Translations under genes and position numbers: made by a program
Assembly (NCBI GenBank): GCA_018400515.1
Contig: JAGYMR010000069.1
Coordinates: forward strand, 1 to 11,432
Reading direction: 5' to 3'
DNA: 11,432 nt
Origin: Tangfeifania sp.
Lineage (GTDB): Bacteria; Bacteroidota; Bacteroidia; Bacteroidales; Prolixibacteraceae
The notes under the pieces: model-generated
What the model was told of the DNA's origin: nothing
Databases searched by the model: none
The model's input: the letters and a program-made list of their open reading frames with translations, nothing else
Shown here: positions 6,435 to 11,432 of the stretch, piece after piece
Layout of the letters: the number at the start of each line of letters is the position of its first letter
Position numbering within the stretch: position 1 is the first letter of the stretch

Positions 6435-7547
6435 ATGATTATCGGAGTACCACAGGAGATCAAAAATAATGAGAACCGTGTAGCCTTAACCCCCGCGGGG
6501 GCAGCAGAATTGGTTAAACGGGGCCATGAAGTGTATATTCAGACAGCCGCGGGAAGCGGAAGCGGGTTCAATGATGAGGATTATCTTGCTGCCGGGGCAG
6601 TCCTGCTGCCCTCCATCGAAGAAGTGTATCGAATTGCAGAGATGATCATGAAAGTAAAGGAGCCGGTAGAACCCGAATACCGGCTGATAAAAAAAGGGCA
6701 AATCATCTACACCTATTTTCACTTTGCCTCCTCGGAACGGCTGACAAAAGCAATGATTGAAAATGGTTCGGTATGCCTTGCATACGAAACGGTGGAACTG
6801 GATGATCGCTCCCTCCCCCTCCTTGTTCCCATGAGCGAAGTGGCGGGCCGCATGTCGGTTCAGGAAGGCGCCAAATACCTCGAAAAAACGTTCGGCGGAT
6901 ACGGTGTTCTTTTGGGGGGAGTTCCGGGTGTTCCACCGGCAAAGGTGCTGATCCTTGGCGGCGGAATAGTCGGGACCGAAGCTGCAAAGATGGCAGCTGG
7001 CCTGGGAGCCGATGTAACCATCATGGACATCAACCTGCAGCGCCTGCGCTACCTTGATGACATTATGCCGGCCAACGTAAAGACCATGATGAGCAATGAC
7101 TACAACATCCGTGAAATGGTGCAAAACCACGACCTGATCATCGGGGGGGTACTGATTGCCGGAGCCCGGGCACCCCGGCTTGTGACCCGTGACATGCTCA
7201 AAACAATGCGGCCAGGTACGGTTTTGGTTGACGTAGCTGTGGATCAGGGAGGCTGCTTTGAAACCACCACGCCAACCACCCATGCCGACCCAACATTCAC
7301 CATCGATGATGTCATCCATTACTGCGTGGCCAATATGCCCGGAGCAGTGCCCCGTACATCAACCATCGCCCTGACAAATTCCACACTTCCCTATGCCCTG
7401 CAAATCGCTGAAAAGGGATGGAAAAAAGCTTGCAACGACAGCCGCCCGTTGCTCAAAGGCCTCAATGTGGTCCATGGGAAAGTGGTTTGCCAGGGGGTGG
7501 CCGAAGCATTTCATTTACCGTTCGAAAAAGCAGAAAACCAGCTTTGA
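6435..7547 (+). CDS. ald: Alanine dehydrogenase (NAD-dependent)
   Basis: Ald reversibly interconverts L-alanine with pyruvate and ammonia using NAD(H). At 370 residues it matches the family length from end to end. The start MIIGVPQEIKNNENRVALTP is the family signature, with R15. K75 (KVKEP) and H96 (YFHF) are the catalytic and substrate residues. The Rossmann loop GGGIVG (175-180) binds NAD, D198 at the end of the next strand fits NAD preference over NADP, and D270 in VDVAVDQGG is the conserved aspartate. The C-terminal AVPRTSTIAL stretch is also typical. Only this ATG fits. It is transcribed divergently from the aminotransferase across about 180 AT-rich bases with a promoter in each direction. 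A 6-bp stem with a 3-base loop overlaps the stop codon (7545-7559) but has no U-run. Likely roles are alanine catabolism or ammonia assimilation. Confidence 0.97.
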   Translation: MIIGVPQEIKNNENRVALTPAGAAELVKRGHEVYIQTAAGSGSGFNDEDYLAAGAVLLPSIEEVYRIAEMIMKVKEPVEPEYRLIKKGQIIYTYFHFASSERLTKAMIENGSVCLAYETVELDDRSLPLLVPMSEVAGRMSVQEGAKYLEKTFGGYGVLLGGVPGVPPAKVLILGGGIVGTEAAKMAAGLGADVTIMDINLQRLRYLDDIMPANVKTMMSNDYNIREMVQNHDLIIGGVLIAGARAPRLVTRDMLKTMRPGTVLVDVAVDQGGCFETTTPTTHADPTFTIDDVIHYCVANMPGAVPRTSTIALTNSTLPYALQIAEKGWKKACNDSRPLLKGLNVVHGKVVCQGVAEAFHLPFEKAENQL

Positions 7548-7718
7548 CCGCTTCGGTCACCGGTTAAAAACTCATTGTGAATATTTTCATGAAACGAGCA
7601 TGAATAACATGTTCACACAGGAGCATGATCGTATTTTTCATGGGAGTTCCATATGTTCCCTAAAAAATTATTTATAAGAAACACCTGAGGTTTTTTCAAT
7701 TTTGAAATTTCGATTGTG

Positions 7719-7726
7719 TACTTTTG
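7719..7726 (+). promoter_or_regulatory. Bacteroidetes -7 box (TACTTTTG) before thyA-folA
   Basis: TACTTTTG followed by CAG is a perfect TAnnTTTG match 63 bases upstream of the thyA start. The predicted leader of roughly 55-60 bases is the longest among the genes here that have such a box. The nearest upstream TTTG (7701-7704) is only 14 bases away, shorter than normal for a -33 element. Confidence 0.45.
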
Positions 7727-7778
7727 CAGTGAACTGAGCAGGACTTTCCTTCGGGTCTTGTTCCGGTTCCGGGTAAAC

Positions 7779-7784
7779 AAGGAG
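7779..7784 (+). promoter_or_regulatory. Strong Shine-Dalgarno sequence of thyA
   Basis: AAGGAG lies five bases before the thyA ATG at 7790. This is a near-consensus ribosome-binding site at good spacing and fixes the start. It stands out because the other genes in the window have A-rich leaders without one. Confidence 0.75.
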
Positions 7785-7789
7785 CAAAC

Positions 7790-8584
7790 ATGAAACAATA
7801 TTTAAACCTGCTGCAAACGATCCTGGATAACGGGATTAACAAAACGGACCGCACCGGCACAGGAACCCTGAGTATTTTCGGACACCAGATGCGGTTTGAC
7901 CTGGAGGAGGGGTTTCCCCTGGTGACCACCAAGAAACTGCACCTCCGTTCAATCATCCATGAACTGCTTTGGTTTCTGGCGGGCGACACCAATGTCAGGT
8001 ACCTGCAGGAACATGGAGTCCGGATCTGGAATGAGTGGGCCAATGAAAACGGGGACCTCGGCCCCATTTACGGATACCAATGGCGGAGCTGGCCGTCACC
8101 TGATGGGAAGCCCACCGACCAGATCAGCAATGTCATCGAGGGGATCAAAACGGATCCCGATTCACGGCGGCACATCGTCAGCGCATGGAACGTGGGGGAA
8201 CTGGAAAAAATGAACCTGCCCCCATGCCATATCCTCTTCCAGTTTTATGTAGCAAACGGAAAATTATCCTGCCAGCTATACCAGCGAAGCGCCGATGCAT
8301 TCCTGGGGGTCCCCTTCAACATTGCCTCTTACTCCCTGCTCACGATGATGGTTGCGCAGGTTACCGGACTGAAGCCCGGTGAATTTGTCCACACCTTTGG
8401 CGATGCACATATCTATTCCAATCACATCCGCCAGGTGAAACTTCAACTGAAACGGAAGCCTTATCCCCTGCCAACCATGCAGATCAACCCGGAGATCAAA
8501 AATATTTCCGGTTTTTCCTTTGAAGACTTTCAACTGAACAACTACCAGGCACATCCCCATATAAAAGGAAAAGTCGCCGTATAA
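7790..8584 (+). CDS. thyA: Thymidylate synthase (ThyA)
   Basis: ThyA methylates dUMP to dTMP with methylene-tetrahydrofolate, releasing dihydrofolate. The protein is 264 residues, the same length as the E. coli enzyme, and aligns with it by eye almost throughout without gaps. The nucleophile is C146 in [10 protein letters not shown]21 in TDRTGTGT and the paired R126/R127 in DSRRHIV bind the dUMP phosphate. W80, Y94, D169, N177 (FNIASY), H207 and Y209 (HIYSNH) are at their expected places. The protein ends in KVAV, the family's conserved flexible tail, where the terminal residue closes over the active site. The dihydrofolate reductase gene starts ten bases after the stop, so the two form an operon in which folA recycles the folate oxidised by ThyA. 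The classical ThyA means the cell need not rely on flavin-dependent ThyX. Confidence 0.98.
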   Translation: MKQYLNLLQTILDNGINKTDRTGTGTLSIFGHQMRFDLEEGFPLVTTKKLHLRSIIHELLWFLAGDTNVRYLQEHGVRIWNEWANENGDLGPIYGYQWRSWPSPDGKPTDQISNVIEGIKTDPDSRRHIVSAWNVGELEKMNLPPCHILFQFYVANGKLSCQLYQRSADAFLGVPFNIASYSLLTMMVAQVTGLKPGEFVHTFGDAHIYSNHIRQVKLQLKRKPYPLPTMQINPEIKNISGFSFEDFQLNNYQAHPHIKGKVAV

Positions 8585-8594
8585 CCGATAAATC

Positions 8595-9089
8595 ATGGTC
8601 CAAAAGAACATTTCCATCATTGTGGCGATCGCCGAGAACTTTGCCATTGGCAAAAACAACGCCCTGCTGTTTCACCTGCCCAACGACCTGAAACGTTTCA
8701 AAAAAATCACCACCGGCCACAGCCTCCTGATGGGAAGAAACACATTGCTTTCGCTGCCTTCATGGCCCTTACCCAACCGGCGGCACATTGTTATTTCAGA
8801 TAGAAAGGATGATTTCTTCCCGGGATGTGAAGTGGTTCATTCCGTGGAAGAAGCACTGAAAAAAGTAAAAAACGAATCTGAAGCTTTCGTGATTGGCGGA
8901 GGAATGGTTTACCGGCAGTTTTTCCCACTGGCCGGGAAACTCTATCTTACAATGGTACACCAACCCTTTGAAGCTGATGTCTTTTTCCCGGAAATTGATT
9001 TTTCCCAATGGGAAGAAACGGTCCGGGAAGATTTCTATGACGAAAAGAACAAATTCCATTATTCTTACCTGAACCTGGAACGAAAATAG
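8595..9089 (+). CDS. folA: Dihydrofolate reductase
   Basis: This 164-residue protein is a chromosomal-type dihydrofolate reductase, using NADPH to reduce dihydrofolate to tetrahydrofolate. The order of motifs is standard. An N-terminal strand (ISIIVAIAEN) leads to the mobile loop with IGKNN, then LPNDLKRFK with the proton-donating acid D31. MGRNTLLSLP (46-55) and PLPNRRHIVIS carry the NADPH- and folate-contacting arginines. FVIGGGMVYRQF has the Gly-rich turn (101-103), and the acidic C-terminal strand follows (FEADVFFPEID). It lies ten bases after thyA with no room for its own promoter, so it should be co-transcribed. Nothing suggests a plasmid-borne trimethoprim-resistant type: length, Asp at the catalytic position and operon context are all those of the housekeeping enzyme. 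No convincing terminator is visible after the stop. Confidence 0.96.
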   Translation: MVQKNISIIVAIAENFAIGKNNALLFHLPNDLKRFKKITTGHSLLMGRNTLLSLPSWPLPNRRHIVISDRKDDFFPGCEVVHSVEEALKKVKNESEAFVIGGGMVYRQFFPLAGKLYLTMVHQPFEADVFFPEIDFSQWEETVREDFYDEKNKFHYSYLNLERK

Positions 9090-9419
9090 TCCTTTGTTTG
9101 ATCGCCTTTTTCACAAAATACTCCTGCTTCTCTGCCCGGTAGATCCAGTAATTTTCTCCCTTTTCTCATTCCCCAGCATCCCCTTTTCCGGATTTTCATA
9201 AAAATGATGCCCCCCGTACCTTTCAAAAAACACTCCTCCACAGACATTTTGGCAAAAAATTTTTATCATCCGCTGCTCACAACCTGATGCACTCCCACCG
9301 GATGCTTCCTCCAAAAAAAAATTTAACCCCGGGTGAATTCAAAAAATAACGCCCGCGGTCAAACCATGTACAAACATTTTTTGTTTACTTTTTAACGCAT
9401 ATAAACTTAACAAAAAGAA

Positions 9420-9491
9420 ATGAGCCATGAGAAAAAATTTCACCCACAGGGGAATGTTTATTTAGCGAGTTCCATGGGCCTTGTAAACTAA
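9420..9491 (+). CDS. Possible 23-residue small protein
   Basis: An ATG at 9420 begins a frame of 23 codons plus TAA, starting MSHEKKFHPQ and ending SSMGLVN. The leader is A-rich (AACAAAAAGAA), like those of real genes in this window. Codons are unremarkable and there is no hydrophobic segment. There is no perfect TAnnTTTG box in front of it. I do not recognise the sequence. It lies about 60 bases before the DoxX-like gene on the same strand and could be a small leader gene, but chance is an equally good explanation. Confidence 0.15.
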   Translation: MSHEKKFHPQGNVYLASSMGLVN

Positions 9492-9505
9492 AGATGCCAT
9501 TAATT

Positions 9506-9513
9506 TATATTTG
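9506..9513 (+). promoter_or_regulatory. Bacteroidetes -7 box (TATATTTG) before the DoxX-like gene
   Basis: TATATTTG is a perfect TAnnTTTG match 35 bases before the ATG at 9549. A TTG at 9481-9483 is 22 bases upstream, slightly long for a -33 partner. It gives the membrane-protein gene its own promoter, separate from thyA-folA. Confidence 0.45.
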
Positions 9514-9548
9514 ATTGAATTACAAATGTTTAATAATAATTTATTCTA

Positions 9549-10037
9549 ATGAATTTAAGAGGACAGACTTTCCAAAAAGCAGACATTGCTATAACAAAAT
9601 GGATGGCCAAAAACGGGCTGTTTTTGTTACGCATCAGCATAGGTATCGTATTTTTCTGGTTCGGCATACTGAAATTTTTTGAAGGAATGAGCCCTGCGGA
9701 AGGATTGGCCGTCAGGACCATCGAAGTGCTGACTTTCGGGGTATTGCCCGAAAAGATCATTTTATACGGGCTTGCCGCCTGGGAAGTTTTGATTGGGATT
9801 GGTCTGCTGCTGAATATTTTTCTGCGCGAAACCCTTCTGTTGCTTTACCTTCAGATGATTGGAACCTTTACCCCGCTATTTCTTTTTCCATCGGAGGTAT
9901 TCCATGTCGTCCCTTTTTCTTTTACCCTTGAGGGGCAATACATTGTAAAAAACATTGTGGTGGTAAGCGCGGGTATTGTTCTGGGAGCCACCGTCCGCGG
10001 CGCGGGGATTTATTCCAAAAAAGATTCCGAAAAATAA
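9549..10037 (+). CDS. DoxX-like small membrane protein
   Basis: This 162-residue protein has four hydrophobic segments, near residues 23-43, 70-91, 95-113 and 131-148, and should span the inner membrane four times. The first segment ends in WFGILKFFEGMSPAEGLA, a motif I associate with DoxX/DoxD-like proteins. The family is defined by this four-helix core. Some archaeal members are subunits of thiosulfate:quinone oxidoreductase and some bacterial ones are linked to oxidative-stress functions, but most have no known activity and none should be assigned here. The C-terminal tail (YSKKDSEK) is charged and probably cytoplasmic. No cysteine or cofactor motif is visible. It has its own promoter box, no Shine-Dalgarno sequence, and converges on the comM-like gene. 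No partner redox gene is nearby. Confidence 0.8.
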   Translation: MNLRGQTFQKADIAITKWMAKNGLFLLRISIGIVFFWFGILKFFEGMSPAEGLAVRTIEVLTFGVLPEKIILYGLAAWEVLIGIGLLLNIFLRETLLLLYLQMIGTFTPLFLFPSEVFHVVPFSFTLEGQYIVKNIVVVSAGIVLGATVRGAGIYSKKDSEK

Positions 10038-10128
10038 TAACCCTTCCATTTTCCCGGAACAGTTTGGATGGCCGTTGGCTGGGGCGAAACGGAATAAAAA
10101 TTGATTCTTCCGCCTCGCGTCATCCGGG

Positions 10129-11432
10129 TCACCGCCCCCAGCTGTCCCTGTCGAGGCTTCGGTAATGAATGGCTTCAGAAAGGTGATGCGCCCGGATATT
10201 TTCATCCCCTTCCAAATCGGCAATGGTGCGGGCCACCTTCAGAATGCGATCATAGGCACGGGCTGACAACCCCAGTTTATCCATCGCATTTTTTATCAAT
10301 TCATTGCCGGCCATATCCAGCTTAACAAATTCCCGGATTAATTTTGAATTCATCTGGGCATTAGAATAGATTTCTTTAAAAGAAGAAAAGCGCTTTTCCT
10401 GAATTTTCCGTGCTTTTATAACCCTTTCCCGAACGGTTTTACTATTTTCCGAAGGGTGTACTTCAGATAATTTTTTAAAGGGTACCGGCACCACTTCCAG
10501 GTGGATGTCGATGCGATCGAGCAGGGGCCCGGAGATCTTATTCAGGTATTTCTGCACCTCTCCCGGGGCGCAAACACACTCTTTGGAGGGATGGTTATAA
10601 TAACCACAAGGGCAGGGGTTCATGGAAGCAATCAACATAAAAGTACTGGGATAGGCCACTGAAAATTTCGCCCTTGAAATAGAGATAACCCGGTCTTCCA
10701 GCGGCTGACGCATCACATCCAGCACCGATCGTTTGAATTCTGGAAGTTCATCGAGGAAAAGCACCCCGTTATTTGCCAGTGAAATTTCTCCGGGTAGGGG
10801 ATACCTTCCGCCCCCAACTAGGGCCACATCACTAATGGTATGATGGGGCGCCCGGAAGGGCCGCCGGGTCATCAGCGAAGTATTTTTCCCCATTTTCCCT
10901 GCGACCGAATGGATTTTGGTTGTTTCCAGGGCCTCCTTTAAAGTAAGGGGAGGCAATATGGTCGGAATCCGCTTTGCCAGCATGGTTTTTCCCGAACCGG
11001 GAGGTCCGATCAACAGGATGTTATGACCGCCGGCAGCAGCAATCTCCAGGGCACGCTTCACATTTTCCTGCCCTTTGACATCATTAAAATCAAGCGGATT
11101 ATTATTCATTTGAGAATAAAACTCGGCACGGGTATCCACGATGGTTTGCCCGAGGTTGTCTTCGCCGTTCAGGAAACCAATCACTTCGCTGATATTTTCA
11201 GCTCCGTACACCTTCAGTTTATCAACCACGGCTGCTTCCCGGGCATTTTGTTTCGGGAGAATAACCCCATCGAACCCCTCCTCCCTTGCCTTGATGGCAA
11301 TAGGAAGGATGCCTGTAATGGGATGAAGTGTCCCATCCAGCGAAAGTTCGCCCATCAGCACATACCGGCCCAGCTTTTCCGGGCTGATCTGATTCGATGC
11401 CGCCAGAACCGCGGCCGCCAGGGGCAGGTCAT
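10129..11432 (-). CDS. comM: ComM/YifB-family Mg-chelatase-like AAA+ ATPase (N-terminus cut off)
   Basis: The frame stays open to the right edge, so the start lies outside; 434 codons are visible, wholly or in part, of a family usually about 510 long. The visible protein opens with the end of the Lon-protease-like N-terminal fold (LAASNQI, GELSLDGTLHPITG). It continues with the AAA+ core: Walker A GPPGSGKT (about visible residues 142-149), FRAPHHTISD, GEISLANNGVLFLDELPEF with Walker B, and LLDRIDIHLEV. A Cys cluster (NPCPCGYYN and KECVCAPG) sits where the family has one and may bind metal. The C-terminal helical lid contains SARAYDRILKVARTIADLEG. In Vibrio cholerae, ComM is a hexameric helicase that helps branch migration during natural transformation. 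The gene is widespread, also in bacteria not known to be competent, so its presence does not prove competence. It converges on the DoxX-like gene with no clear terminator between. Confidence 0.93.
   Translation of the reverse strand, partial: DLPLAAAVLAASNQISPEKLGRYVLMGELSLDGTLHPITGILPIAIKAREEGFDGVILPKQNAREAAVVDKLKVYGAENISEVIGFLNGEDNLGQTIVDTRAEFYSQMNNNPLDFNDVKGQENVKRALEIAAAGGHNILLIGPPGSGKTMLAKRIPTILPPLTLKEALETTKIHSVAGKMGKNTSLMTRRPFRAPHHTISDVALVGGGRYPLPGEISLANNGVLFLDELPEFKRSVLDVMRQPLEDRVISISRAKFSVAYPSTFMLIASMNPCPCGYYNHPSKECVCAPGEVQKYLNKISGPLLDRIDIHLEVVPVPFKKLSEVHPSENSKTVRERVIKARKIQEKRFSSFKEIYSNAQMNSKLIREFVKLDMAGNELIKNAMDKLGLSARAYDRILKVARTIADLEGDENIRAHHLSEAIHYRSLDRDSWGR

Larger units (their letters stand above)
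9090..9548. other. Intergenic region of about 460 bp without a recognisable gene
   Basis: No frame here resembles a known protein. The left half (9090-9330) is C- and T-rich on the plus strand; minus-strand frames of 60-67 codons cross it but have no family features, no promoter box and biased composition. The right half is AT-rich. It contains a 24-codon frame at 9420-9491 (MSHEKKFHPQ... then stop) preceded by an A-rich leader, which could encode a 23-residue peptide or be chance. A partial dyad of AAACA and TGTTT surrounds 9372-9390. The promoter of the DoxX-like gene occupies the right end. I see no terminator, tRNA, riboswitch or repeat array. Confidence 0.6.

Noticed and set aside
6486..7319. 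Long open frame (277 codons) on the minus strand opposite ald
   Set aside because: It lies entirely within the antisense of a clear alanine dehydrogenase gene. Its translation is rich in His, Cys and Phe with no family motif, as expected for a shadow frame.
7393..7677. Plus-strand frame overlapping the end of ald and running into the spacer
   Set aside because: Most of it is an alternative frame of ald's conserved C-terminus. The remainder looks random and has no homology I recognise.
7681..7696. ACC-TGA-GGT stem followed by six T, a possible ald terminator
   Set aside because: Only three clean pairs around a three-base loop; too weak to call.
9065..9314. Two minus-strand frames of 60-67 codons in the gap after folA
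   Set aside because: Composition is odd, no family features or promoter box are visible, and the two frames overlap each other. Most likely chance.
10129..11432. Idea that the comM-like gene marks a DNA-uptake or mobile region
   Set aside because: The family is common in bacterial chromosomes generally and no other competence, phage or integration genes are present in the window.

Overview
The window looks like an ordinary chromosomal stretch from a Bacteroidetes/Bacteroidota bacterium, probably Bacteroidales or a relative. Three things support this. Eight genes have a perfect TAnnTTTG element (the Bacteroidetes -7 promoter box) just upstream of a plausible start. Most genes lack a Shine-Dalgarno sequence and have AT-rich leaders. 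The lysine pathway uses DapL (LL-diaminopimelate aminotransferase). I see no tRNA, rRNA, CRISPR array, insertion sequence, phage gene or recombination site.

Layout. Positions 1-1249 hold a minus-strand GT4-type glycosyltransferase and possibly the first codons of another minus-strand gene at the left edge. Positions 1314-4947 form a diaminopimelate/lysine block: a LysA-type decarboxylase (minus), a DapF-type epimerase homologue (minus) and, divergent from it, dapL (plus). Positions 5020-6252 hold a class I/II aminotransferase (minus) that meets dapL tail to tail at a strong shared terminator. Alanine dehydrogenase (plus) diverges from it across an AT-rich control region of about 180 bp. Next come thyA and folA as a two-gene operon, a gap of about 460 bp with no recognisable gene, and a small DoxX-like membrane protein. 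A ComM/YifB-type AAA+ ATPase (minus) runs off the right edge.

How the genes fit together. DapL makes LL-diaminopimelate from tetrahydrodipicolinate, DapF would convert it to the meso form for peptidoglycan, and LysA would decarboxylate it to lysine. Alanine dehydrogenase and the second aminotransferase connect amino-acid nitrogen with pyruvate and other 2-oxoacids. ThyA oxidises methylene-tetrahydrofolate to dihydrofolate while making dTMP, and FolA reduces the dihydrofolate again.

The most unusual feature is in the lysine block. The DapF homologue has serine at both catalytic cysteine positions (S73 and S224) but keeps the rest of the active-site framework. The neighbouring LysA homologue has Met where the family usually has the His that stacks on the cofactor. 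Either this is a functional variant pathway, or these two proteins do something other than their names imply. The rest of the window is conventional housekeeping.
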